Positions 10,690 to 19,502 of a stretch of DNA of 64,000 nucleotides are shown one piece after another (the stretch's first letter is position 1; each line of letters opens with the position of its first letter). Origin of the DNA: DASUPK01 sp963801055 (GTDB lineage Bacteria > Actinomycetota > Thermoleophilia > Solirubrobacterales > 70-9). Position numbers and translations under genes: made by a program. Location of the stretch: the NCBI GenBank assembly GCA_963801055.1, contig CAWDDE010000006.1:248001-312000 (forward strand). Direction: 5' to 3'. Under the pieces are notes generated by a model. It did no database searches. It was not told where the DNA came from and was given only the letters and a program-made list of their open reading frames with translations.

Positions 10690-11215
10690 ATGGGAGTGCG
10701 CCGGATCGTCATCACCCTGACCGTGCTTGCCCTGGCTCTGCCGGCCGCCGCGGGCGCCCAGGACGTGCCCAGCGGCAACTCCGGCATCGACCAGTACCAG
10801 GAGAGCATCCCGGCGGTGGGCGGCAACAAGCCCACGGGAGGCGGCAAAGCCTCGGGAGGCGGGAAGGCCTCGGGAGGGGGAAAGCCTCGGGAGGCGGGAA
10901 GCCTCGGGAACGGGGAGCGCGTCTGGCACAGGAGCCGTCCCGGGCGGAGCGCAGGGCTCGCCCAACACGGCCCAAAGTCCCGAGAAGCTCGGGCCGGAGG
11001 GAAAGGACGCAGCCAAGGCGGCGGCCGCGACCGCCCCTAACAGCTCGCAAGGTCCGGGCGGCGTCGCTTCTCCCTCCCCAACCTCGGGGGACTCGGGGGA
11101 CTCCGGCCCCGGGATGGGGGTCGCCCTGCCGATCATCTTCGCGCTTGCGCTGGCGGGCGCCCTCGCCTTTGTCCTCTGGCGTCGGCGCCGGACCACGCCC
11201 CCGGGCGTGACCTAG
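10690..11215 (+). CDS. Secreted Gly/Lys-rich protein with C-terminal membrane anchor, frame-broken
   Basis: The N-terminus MGVRRIVITLTVLALALPAAAGAQ is a signal peptide with an AGAQ cleavage site. DVPSGNSGIDQYQESIP follows, then short repeats (GGGKASGGGK) over about 40 residues, a Ser/Pro/Gly-rich spacer, and in a second frame a single helix GVALPIIFALALAGALAF with a basic cytoplasmic tail WRRRR. The protein is thus anchored with a low-complexity outside stalk, about 170 residues. One shift around 10890-10960 inside the repeat joins the halves. It starts 82 bp from the divergent polymerase-like gene and precedes an exported glycosidase-like gene. No function is known to me. Confidence 0.65.
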
Positions 11216-11229
11216 ATGCCACTTCGGTA

Positions 11230-12706
11230 ATGGCGGGAGGCGGGGTCAGGCGGATCGTCGCGCTCGCGGCCTGCGGGCTGCTCGCTGCGCTCGCCGCTGC
11301 GCTTGCGCAGCCGGCAGCCGCGCCCGCGGCGCGCGGTCTGGTGACCGGTTTCGTGGATGATGGCTCGGTACGCGTCCAGCGATCCGGCCGAACGTGCCAC
11401 CTGGCTGGATCGGACCGTTGAGGCAAGGGCGGGGATCGTGCGCCTCGATTTCACTTGGCGGTCCGTCGCGCCATCCACGGCCCCCCGATCCCACCAACCC
11501 CGCCAGCGCCTCCTACGACTTCTCGTGCGATCGACGCGGCCGTGCGCGATGCCGAAGCCCGTGGTCTCGTCGTGCTCCTGAGATCTTACGTGCCCCCGCC
11601 TGGGCCGAGGGACCGGGGCGGCCGCCGTCGGCGGCTCCGGGCACCTGGAAGCCGAGCCCCTCCGACCTCGCCGACTTCATGCGGGCGGTCGCGGCACGCT
11701 ACTCGGGCGGCTTCGATCCCGACGGCGCCGGCCCGGCGCCGCCGCTTCCTGCCGTGCAGGCGCTGCAGGTCTGGAACGAGCCCAACCTCACCTGGCTATC
11801 TAACGCCGCAATACCAGGGCGACGACCGCCCTCAGCCCCGCCCACTACAGGGAAATGCTCAATGCCGCCTACTCGGCGGTCAAGGCGGTTGACCCGCAGA
11901 TGCTCGTGGTCACCGCCGGCCTCTCCCCCTATGGAGATGACCCCGGCGGCAATCGGGTCCGACCCGTGCAGTTTTGGCGAGAGGTGCTCTGCGTGCACGA
12001 GACGAAGAAGAAGAAGAAGAAGAAGAAGAAAGGCGCCTCGAAGCGGGTATTCGTGAGAACGCAAAATTGCCCCGCCCCGGCCAGGTTCGACGTTCTCGCC
12101 CACCACCCGATCAACACCAGCGGGGGTCCGCGGCGGGCGGCCATCAACCCGGACGACGCCTCCAGCGCGGACCTCGATCGGATCGTGCGCGTGCTGCGCG
12201 GCGCCGAGGCCGCTGGGACGGTGTTGCCGGGACGGCACCCGGTCTGGGCGGACGAGTTCTGGTGGGACAGCAACCCTCCGAATCCCGCCGGCGCCCCCCT
12301 CGACGTCCAGGCGCGTTGGATCGAGGAGGAGCTCTTCTTGCTCTGGGAGGACGGCGCGAGCGTTGCGATCAATCTCCTGATTCGCGACTCACCCGGGCGC
12401 GACCCACAGGCGGCTCCAGTCCGGGGATCTTCTTCGCCGACGGTCAGCCCAAGCCCTCATACACCGCCTTCCGGTTTCCCGTTCGTCACCGAGCGGATCG
12501 ACAAGCGAAGGCTGCGCGCCTGGGGCAAGGCTCCGGCCGGCGGCAAGCTGGTGATCCAGCGAAGGGCCAAGGGACGCTGGGTGGCGACCAAGAAGATCCA
12601 GGTGAGTCAGGGCTCGGTGTTCACCGCCAAGCTCCCGCTGCGCGGGAAGCAGCGGCTGCGCGCGGCGGTGGCCGGCAACCAAAGCCTGGTCTGGAAGCAG
12701 GGCTGA
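11230..12706 (+). CDS. Exported glycoside hydrolase-like TIM-barrel protein, frame-broken
   Basis: A signal peptide (IVALAACGLLAALAAALAQP) is followed by GLVTGFVDDG, ATWLDRTVEARAGIVRLDFTW and LVVLLRSY, barrel strands 1-3 of a clan-A glycosidase. VQALQVWNEPNLTWL carries the N-E-P acid/base motif, and HPVWADEFWWDSNPPNP a candidate nucleophile Glu. The last 90 residues (LRAWGKAPAGGKLVIQRRAKGRW) form a beta-rich module. About 490 residues, interrupted by at least three shifts. Near residue 255 an uninterrupted GAA/AAG repeat encodes ten lysines. It probably trims or remodels the exported polysaccharide. The family (GH39/GH5-like) is inferred from motifs only. Confidence 0.65.
12003..12031 (+). 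repeat. Trinucleotide (GAA)n microsatellite coding for polylysine
   Basis: Nine successive GAA units run here within the glycosidase-like gene and read as about ten lysines in the coding frame. They sit between a Cys-containing segment (REVLCVHE) and FVRTQNCPAP, probably in a surface loop. Perfect triplet repeats are otherwise absent from this high-GC window. Confidence 0.8.
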
Positions 12707-12789
12707 TCTCTACACGCCGGGGATCCTCCGCGATTGGAAGGTCACGTCAAGCGATCGGGGTGCCGAGTGCCTCTTCTGATTACCTGGCT

Positions 12790-13330
12790 GCGCTCGATCA
12801 GATAGGAAGGCTCGCGGTTCGTCAGGTATTGGACAGCCGGGTCGTCACCAGCGCCGTGCCGCCAGGTTTGAGAACCCGATGTAGCGTGCGCACCGCTGCC
12901 CGGAGGTCATAGATCAGGTTTAGCGTCTGCGTGCAGATGACGCAATCGAAACCGAGTTCGACGGCAGATCGGGTGCATCTGCCAAATCGGCCACCACGGT
13001 TGCATCTTGGTTGTCTGGATCGATGTCCAGCACGTCGATACGCTCAAGGCGTGCTCGGTCCCCGAACTGTCGTGCATACCGAAGCTTCTCAGATCTCGAG
13101 CACGCGCCCCCGAACCACCCCTGATGCTTCCCCGTGGCGGCGGAGGAAGTCCTCGATGTAATAGCGTTCGACCGGCTGTCCCCGGTCGAGCCCAAATTGG
13201 TTGCTGATCGGGGTGGTCGGCGGAGGCTCCCGAGGTCAACGGTTCCCACGGGAGGCCACGCCGTTACTCGCCGGTACCCCCGAAAGCATGCGTCGGCGCA
13301 TGCGCCTCGGCAGCAGCCGTTTAGCGACGT
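12790..13330 (-). pseudogene. Decayed second copy of the methyltransferase at 18683-19474
   Basis: Pieces in two frames read GTVDLGSLRR, RIDVLDIDPDNQDATVVADLADAPDLPS, and on the DNA level the stretch 12,850-12,980 matches 18,985-19,100 closely, including the GTTLVT and LHRVLKPGG regions. The intact gene reads GTVDLGNLRR and RIDVLDIDPDNPDATVVADL. Here the central Rossmann part is present but the start, the YWRFTTMS region and the C-terminus are missing or scrambled, and frames break several times in 400 bp. This is more damage than the neighbouring base-error level, so it is called a remnant of a duplication. Confidence 0.75.
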
Positions 13331-13383
13331 CCCGAAACAGTGGCCTTCCCCATCGGTCAGCGCATGATCAGATAATCATTCCG

Positions 13384-13601
13384 GACCTCGGACCCCCCAC
13401 CGCATGGTCCCCGACCGAGCCTCGATGGTGAAGCTGTTCGTCATCGAGACCGGCCAGCGCGTCGCCGTCGATGGCATGCAGGCGATACGCGGCTTAGGCT
13501 ACGGAGTAGGACGTGGAGCGCCTCGTCCGCGCAACGCTCGTCCCCACGATCCATCGATACATGCCGAACGTCGAGCGCCGCCTTACGCAGGTCCAACATG
13601 A
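13384..13601 (+). pseudogene. Remnant of an acyl-CoA dehydrogenase C-terminus (copy 1)
   Basis: Reads DRASMVKLFVIETGQRVAVDGMQAIRGLGYG and then, after a shift, VERLVRATLVPTI. The same region of the larger fragment at 14830-15224 reads DASMVKLFVTETARRVALEGMQMMDGYGY and MERLVRSTLVSTV. It covers about 65 residues of the C-terminal helical domain and lacks the GGISEIQR end. It lies next to the methyltransferase remnant on the opposite strand. Confidence 0.7.
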
Positions 13602-13713
13602 CGCGGGGAGTAGAGGTCCCATGGGCGCAGACTCGCGCGACCTGACGGATGTCCGCGAGGGCTGACGCTGCAAATCATCTCGCCCCCGCGATTTCTCGTA
13701 CGCCCTACATACC

Positions 13714-14713
13714 GTGCCTCACCAGCTTCGGCAGTGGGAGCAGCAGGTGCAGGAGGTCATGTTCTCGCTTGAGTCCCACCAAAGCAAGGGTCGCTACGGA
13801 AGGGAATGGGAGAACCGAGATTCCCTCCGCGAGTTCCTGGACGCCTTGTGTGCTGGTCAACCAAAGGCCCGCATCTCCGTGGTCGATTACTCAGCGGCGG
13901 CGAGGGGCGCTGTCAGTGCGGCATTCTTCGGAGGTAGGGCCGCGCCGCTGAAGTCGCACAGGGGTGCTGCCTTCTACGCCTACTTCCATGGCCTGCTGTC
14001 CGCGCGGTTCAACCACGTTCTGCACATGGACTCCGACATGCTGTTCGGGGGAGGGGGTCAGAGCTGGCTGGACGAAGCCAGGGCGCTTCTGGCGGGACGC
14101 CCCGAGGTGCTGTTCTGCAGCCCGTTCGCGGGACCCCCAGCACCGGACGGGTGAGATCCCCGACCGTGTTCACGCGCGAATGGTCCGATGGGGGGGTGTC
14201 ATTCATGGTCGGGAGCCAGGCCCCGTCCTCGCCTACCGTTTCGGGGATGTCTCAACCCGGGTCTTCCTAGTAGACCGGTCTCGCCTCCGCTCGGAGTTGG
14301 CTCCTCTTCGTCCCAGTCATCCCGGGCTCGGAGGGAGGCTCGGTCGGAAGGGCGCCAGCCAAACGAACGTCCGAAGGCTCCTCCGCGCTCGGCTACGCCG
14401 ACTTCCTCACCACGGCTCGGCCGAAGGCACGCTGTCGCAGGCCATGCGCGAGGCAAAGCTCGTGCGCGTCGACTACCTGGGTCGGGATCCCGGAATGTGG
14501 TCCCTGCATCCGGTTGCGCATTCCGAGGATCTCCTTCGAGAGCTTCCCCACATCCTGGAGCGCGTGGAGAGCGGCAACATCCCCGAGGGGCAACTTGGGG
14601 ACTACGACATCAACGACAGCATGTTGGAGGGCCAGAGCATCCAGGCCGACGCCAAGAACCCGTCGCTATGGGACCGGGCCACTCAGGCGGCCGCTCGGCT
14701 GCGCGCCAGGTAA
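13714..14713 (+). CDS. Putative glycosyltransferase (GT-A-like, DxD), frame-broken
   Basis: The GTG at 13714 opens PHQLRQWEQQVQEVMFSLES, followed by DALCAGQPKARISVVDYS, KSHRGAAFYAYFHGL and FNHVLHMDSDMLFGGG, where D-S-D is a likely metal-binding DxD after a hydrophobic strand. The C-terminal part in another frame reads VSTRVFLVDRSRLRSEL, LVRVDYLGRDPGMWSLHP and LEGQSIQADAKNPSLWDR. About 330 residues with at least two shifts. The order of a helical acceptor-like region, hydrophobic strand plus DxD, and a C-terminal His/Trp segment suits a retaining or inverting GT-A enzyme, but I do not recognise the family. It sits among decayed genes. Confidence 0.5.
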
Positions 14714-14829
14714 CCGGTCGGTCACGCCCGGCCGGGCTGGGACGGCAGTCGGAACAGAACATGTTGTGTTGGCGAGGGCGGTAGGCGTCAACTTCGCCTG
14801 TGCCCGTTCACAGGGGCTCGAGCCTGTTC

Positions 14830-15224
14830 GTGATTGGCGTCAAGGCTGCGGTCGCGACGCTCTCACCTACGCCAAGGAGCGCAAGCAGTTCGGCCGCCCG
14901 ATCGGCTCCTTCCAGGCCCTCCAGCACCGCTTCGCCGACCTCGCCACCGAGCTGGACGCGGCCTGGCTGATGAACTGGTGGGTCGCCACCCTGAACGACG
15001 AGGATCCCGACCGGATGCTGCCCAAGGACGCCTCGATGGTGAAGCTATTCGTCACCGAGACGGCGCGCCGGGTGGCGCTCGAGGGCATGCAGATGATGGA
15101 CGGCTACGGCTACTCCTCGGAGTACGACATGGAGCGCCTCGTCCGCTCCACGCTGGTCTCGACGGTCTACGGCGGCATCTCGGAGATCCAGCGCGGGATC
15201 ATCGCGAAGGCCCTTGGGCTCTGA
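14830..15224 (+). pseudogene. Acyl-CoA dehydrogenase C-terminal fragment (copy 2)
   Basis: Carries the C-terminal domain only: YAKERKQFGRPIGSFQALQHR, the standard helix containing R-K-Q-F-G-x-P-I, then FADLATELDAAWLM, KLFVTETARRVALEGMQMMDG and the terminal GGISEIQRGIIAKALGL. The preceding 30 residues do not look like the family's N-terminal or beta domain, so about 250 residues are missing. The active-site Glu of this family cannot be assigned. The reading frame is open and undamaged over 120 residues, in contrast to copy 1. It is out of place in a polysaccharide cluster and probably arrived by rearrangement. Confidence 0.8.
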
Positions 15225-15256
15225 GTATCAACTGGCCCACATGCCTGTGAGGAGCG

Positions 15257-16072
15257 TCAGCTGATCGGCCCGATGGGCAGTGATGGCTTGACGAATTTTG
15301 CGGACAGGACTCCGGAGCGATGCTCTGGGTTCGAGTCGTCGTATTCAACGTCGGCCTCGATGCTCTGATATATGCCGCGCTCTCGCCTTTCGTAGCGTCG
15401 GACCTCCACGAGCTCGAGCGGAGGGACCAACTTCTCCGCTACGTCCCATGAATACGAGATCGGCTCGGTGAACTGGGGCGGGTGATTGACCTCCGTGATC
15501 AGCAGAAAGAGCCCCTTCGGAGCGACGACCCGTCCAATCTCTTGGATCGATCGGTCGAGGTCTTCGACGTGATCCAAGGAATTGAATGAGGAAACCACGT
15601 CGAAGTGGCCATCCGGGAAAGGGATGCGCTCGGCGGGAGCGGTCACGTAGGTCATCGCGTGTTCCCGGGTGCCTAGCGTTTCATACGACTCTGCAAGCGG
15701 GTCCAGTCCCACGCGTTCCGCCGCCATCTCCGCCCATTCCAGGCTGCCTCGTGGACCGCAGCCGATGTCGAGAATCCTCTTGCCCCTGTATTCCTCCTGG
15801 GCCAGTCCGAAATGCGTTGTGTAGAAACGCGAGTAATGATAATTGGAAAGAGTCTGCTCCTCCCTCTTTCGGTCACGCCAATAGCGGAGCTCTTCATGAA
15901 CCTTGAGCTGCTCCTTGCTAGGGCCCAGCCCAATACGCCCCGCCGCTCGACTCGCACGCAACCGAAGAATTCTCAAATGTTCTATTAGGCGTCTATTCAC
16001 GATTGATGGCTTTTCTCCGGCGTGTTCCACTCGCTCGTGGTCACGGCTCGGGAGAGGGCGGCGCATCATCCT
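15257..16072 (-). CDS. Class I SAM-dependent methyltransferase
   Basis: Intact frame. The ATG at 16072 (MMRRPLPSRD) is chosen; the frame is open 45 codons further, but that part is unlike the family. A basic, helical N-terminus (HLRILRLRASRAAGR) precedes HEELRYWRDRKREEQT, a typical linker. The SAM-binding loop is RILDIGCGPRGSLEWAEM, with GLDPLAESY, PAERIPFPDGHFDVVSSFN and GRVVAPKGLFLLITEV completing the Methyltransf_11 core. About 270 residues. It belongs to the group that methylates sugars or lipid-linked glycans in such clusters. It stands alone on the minus strand between plus-strand genes. Confidence 0.85.
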   Translation of the reverse strand, partial: RMMRRPLPSRDHERVEHAGEKPSIVNRRLIEHLRILRLRASRAAGRIGLGPSKEQLKVHEELRYWRDRKREEQTLSNYHYSRFYTTHFGLAQEEYRGKRILDIGCGPRGSLEWAEMAAERVGLDPLAESYETLGTREHAMTYVTAPAERIPFPDGHFDVVSSFNSLDHVEDLDRSIQEIGRVVAPKGLFLLITEVNHPPQFTEPISYSWDVAEKLVPPLELVEVRRYERRERGIYQSIEADVEYDDSNPEHRSGVLSAKFVKPSLPIGPIS

Positions 16073-16579
16073 ATGTCGGGACGGAGGCCGCGGTTTGGCC
16101 CTGGGGGCAAGTAGAGTCTGAGTTTGAGCCTCCAAGCCCCCACGCCTCACCCAGTACCACCACCGCGCCGACATCGCCCCGAGTTCGCACGCGACGTGCA
16201 AGCCCATTAGAGAAACTTGCGGAGGGGCGGAAGTCGCACGGATGGAGATAGTCGACGACCCAGCCCGCAGTACTTCCTGAACGCGCAGGACGCCAGACGT
16301 CCCTTATATGATCGTCGTTCTGCCGCTCTTGCTGCTTCGGGTTCCACGTCCTGGCGGACCTGACGTGAGCGGTGGGGGACTGGCCGTCAGGGCGTTCGAC
16401 CGGTATCCGCCAGCAGCCAGCATTGCCTGGCGTTGAAGTTCGGCTGAAAAGGCAATTCCGAGCCGGCGATCTCCCCCAACACCGTCTCTGCCGGCCGAGC
16501 CGCTCGTTGCCGTACGGGCGGGCCTTACAGGCCGCCGCTGTTCTACCCCGGCGGCATTGAGCCCCTAGAGTGCGCGGCG
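16073..16579. other. Non-coding stretch upstream of the ABC exporter
   Basis: About 500 bp between the divergent methyltransferase and exporter genes. Short frames occur but show no domain motifs. The dinucleotide makeup is like the flanks. It should include the wzm promoter, but no clear hexamers were seen. Confidence 0.5.
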
Positions 16580-17475
16580 ATGAGCAGCGAAAAATCGCTT
16601 CTCACAGCATCGACCAGGGAGGCAGCCGCTCCCGCCACACAGGAAACGGAGCTGCTCCCATGGCGGGTGATCCGACCCCGAAGCCGCTGGTGGCCGGGCC
16701 TCGGCCTGCGCCAGCTCTGGGCCTACCGCGAGCTGGGCCTGACGCTCGCGCTGCGCGACCTCCAGCTTCGCTACCGGCAGACACTCCTCGGCGTCGCCTG
16801 GGCGGTGCTCCAGCCGCTCATCGCGATGGCGGCCTTCTCCTGGGTCTTCGGCCAGCTCGCCGGAATCCCGAGCGACGGCCTTCCCTACCCGGTGTTCGTG
16901 CTCGCTGGGGTCGTCCCCTGGTTCTTCATCTCCACCGCGGTCACCGCGGCCGCCGACAGCCTGGTCGCAGCACACCGATCTGGTGACGAGGGTCTGGTTC
17001 CCGCGCCTGCTCGCCCCGATCGCCTCGGTGCTCGCCGGGATCGTCGATCTCCTCGATCGGACTGCTCCTGCTTGTGCCGGTGATGGCCGCCTACGGGGTC
17101 GCGCCACCTCCGCAGGTGCTGACCCTGCCGCTCTGGCTCCTGGGGGCCGTCCTGGTGGCGGTGGCAGGAGGGTTATGGCTGTCGGCCGCCAACGTGCTCT
17201 ACCGGGACGTCCGCTACGCGCTCCCGTTCCTGCTGCAGCTCTGGCTCTTCGTCAGCCCGGTCGTCTTCCCGACCTCGCTCGTGGATGAGCCGTGGCGCTA
17301 CCTCTACTCTCTCAACCCCGTTGTCGGCGTGATCGATGGGCTGCGCTGGGCGTTGCTGGGAGCGACGGCCCCAGGACCGGAGCTGGCCGTCTCGGTCGCC
17401 TCGCTCTTGGTGCTCCTCGTCGGCGGAGTCTGGTACTTCCGCCGAGTCGAACGAATCTTCGCGGACCGGATCTGA
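16580..17475 (+). CDS. wzm: Polysaccharide ABC transporter permease, frame-broken
   Basis: Begins MSSEKSLLTASTREA, with the family's cytoplasmic entry LGLTLALRDLQLRYRQTLLGVAWAVLQPL just before the first helix. Hydrophobic spans AMAAFSWVFGQLAG, VFVLAGVVPWFFISTAV, LTLPLWLLGAVLVAVAGGLW and FLLQLWLFVSPVVFPTS follow, and the end is VWYFRRVERIFADRI. These are ABC2_membrane features of Wzm. About 295 residues, split by two shifts near 16980 and 17070. The stop overlaps the start of the ATPase gene by one base (TGATG), so the two are co-translated. It would export a finished lipid-linked glycan. Confidence 0.85.
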
Positions 17476-18694
17476 TGGCCGACGCGATTCAGGTCAGGGA
17501 ACTCGGCAAGCGCTATCGGCTTGGCACCGATCGAGCGGGATACGACACCTTGCGAGAGGCGATCGGGCGCTTTGTCAAGCGACGCGCCCGACACCGATGA
17601 GAACCTCTGGGCCTTGCGCGACGTCAGCTTCTCGGTCTCGCAGGGAGAGGCGGTCGGGATCATCGGGCCGAATGGGGCAGGGAAGACCACCCTGCTCAAG
17701 ATCCTCGCCGGGATCACCGAGCCGAGCAGCGGTGAGGCGCGCACGCGTGGCGGCGTCGGCGCCCTGCTCGACGTGGGCACCGGCCTTCACCCCGAGTTGA
17801 CCGGCCGGGAGAACGTCTTCCTGATGGGCTCGGTCCTCGGAATGCGGCGTGCGGAGGTACGCCGGCGCTTCGACGAGATCGTCAGCTTCGCCGGGGTCGA
17901 GCAGTTCCTGGACACGCCCGTCAAGCGCTACTCGAGCGGGATGCGGATGCGACTCGCCTTCGCCACCGCCGCCCACATCGAGCCGCCGATCATGGTCGTC
18001 GACGAGGTGCTCGCCGTCGGGGACGCCGCATTCCGAGAGCGCTGCCTCGGAAAGATGTCCGAGGTCGGACGCCACGGGCGTACCGTCCTGTACGTCAGCC
18101 ACGACCTGGGCTCGATCACTCGACTCTGCCCGCGGGCGATCTGGCTGGAGAAGGGCCAGATCCGTGCCGACGGGCCCGCCCCCGAGATCGTGTCCTCGTA
18201 CCTCGACCGCGGCGTCGCCGCGACTTTGTCCGCGGAGTTCGCCGACGATGATGAGCTCCCCTGTGCCCTCACCTCGGTCGCGATCCGCGACCTTCATGGA
18301 GAGCTGCTCAGCAGGCCGAGACGCGATCAGCCGTTCGTCGTCGATCTCGGCATCCGTGTCAGAGCGCCGACGCCTGGATTGGATCTGGCGATCTGGCTCC
18401 TGAACGAGACCGGAGCACGGGTAATTGACGAGGACTGGTCGGATGCCGAGCGGGACACGAGCCTTTGCCAGGAACCCGGCGACTATCGCGTAGCGGTCAG
18501 TGTTCCCCCTGTCGCTTCCTGTCGGCCGCTACACCCTCGGGGTATGGCTCCGCAGCCAGTACCAGCAGCTGATGGATGACGAAGTGCTCACCCTGGAGGT
18601 GGCGCCGCGCCCGGACGACACTTCGGAGATGGTCGAGCGGACCCGGCTGGTGCAACCACCAGTCAGCTGGTCCATTCAGAGCTCACGGCCGTAA
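17475..18694 (+). CDS. wzt: Polysaccharide ABC transporter ATP-binding protein with C-terminal glycan-binding domain, frame-broken
   Basis: ATPase domain: Walker A GIIGPNGAGKTTLLKIL, LLDVGTGLHPELTGRENVF (the Wzt/TagH-type H-loop preface), signature RYSSGMRMRLAF, Walker B IMVVDEVLAVGD and the His switch YVSHDLGSI. After about residue 245 a beta-rich extra domain follows (VVDLGIRVRAPTPGLDLAIWLLNETG, YTLGVWLRSQYQQLMDDEVLTLEV). In family members this domain recognises a terminal modification of the O-polysaccharide. About 400 residues, with shifts near 17580 and 18500. Its 3' end overlaps the convergent methyltransferase by 12 bp. A chain-terminating methyltransferase might supply the recognised cap. 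Confidence 0.87.
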
Positions 18695-19474
18695 TGGGGA
18701 GGGATCAAGGGGCCTCGAGCTCTTGACCGCCTTCACACCGATGATCAGCTGATAGTCCGGATCGCGGACGTCGAGCTCGGATGGCGTTAGTTCCTTGGCG
18801 GCGAGCCCGTAGAGGAAACCAGCGGCACTGAGCACACTTCCGTAGACCTCCACAGTTACGTCCGCCGGCTGAAAGGGCTCCTCGAACAACTGCTTCGCCG
18901 ACATCGTCGTGAATCGCCAGTAGTCGCTTGGGGCCCCTTCGTGCGGGTGGGCGATCCGCGAGATGCCGGGGACAGTCACCAGCGTGGTGCCGCCAGGCTT
19001 AAGAACCCGATGTAGCGTGCGCACCGCCGCCTGCACGTCGTAGATGAAAGGCAGCGTCTGCGTGCAGATGACGCAGTCGAACGCGTCCGACGGCAGATCC
19101 GGTGCTTCTGCCAGATCGGCGACTACGGTTGCATCTGGGTTGTCTGGATCGATGTCCAGCACGTCGATACGCTCAATGCTCCCTCCGTCTCCGAACCGTC
19201 CCGCATAAAGAGCGTCCCGGATCTCCAGCACGCGCCCGCGAATCACCCCGTGGGCCTCTCCGTACTGTCGTAGGAACTCCTCGATGTAATACCTGTCGAT
19301 CGGCAGTCCCCGGTCAAATCCGAACCAGTTGCTGATGGGTGTGGTTCGACGCAAGTTCCCAAGATCAACGGTCCCGACCGGGGGTCGCGCCCTCATACGC
19401 CGGTATTCGCGGTATATCCGCCTGCTCCCACGCCTACGTTTCGACTGCAGTCGTTTGGCGACCTCACGGATCAA
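18683..19474 (-). CDS. SAM-dependent methyltransferase (intact copy of a duplicated gene)
   Basis: Intact frame of 263 residues starting MIREVAKRLQSKRRRGSRR. GTVDLGNLRRTTPISNWFGF and GLPIDRYYIEEFLRQ precede the SAM core, where IRGRVLEIRDALYAGRFG replaces the usual glycine loop. RIDVLDIDPDNPDATVVADL gives motif II, and CVICTQTLPFIYDVQAAVRTLHRVLKPGG the late motifs. The DxGxGxG loop is degenerate (LEIRDAL), as in many methyltransferases of polysaccharide clusters with this arrangement. A decayed second copy lies at 12790-13330. The gene converges with wzt. Confidence 0.8.
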   Translation of the reverse strand: MIREVAKRLQSKRRRGSRRIYREYRRMRARPPVGTVDLGNLRRTTPISNWFGFDRGLPIDRYYIEEFLRQYGEAHGVIRGRVLEIRDALYAGRFGDGGSIERIDVLDIDPDNPDATVVADLAEAPDLPSDAFDCVICTQTLPFIYDVQAAVRTLHRVLKPGGTTLVTVPGISRIAHPHEGAPSDYWRFTTMSAKQLFEEPFQPADVTVEVYGSVLSAAGFLYGLAAKELTPSELDVRDPDYQLIIGVKAVKSSRPLDPSPLRP

Positions 19475-19502
19475 ACGGGACTCCCATTGGCCAGCACATG
19501 GA

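Noticed and set aside
13000..13250. Short plus-strand frames as possible small genes
   Set aside because: They run antisense to the recognisable methyltransferase remnant.
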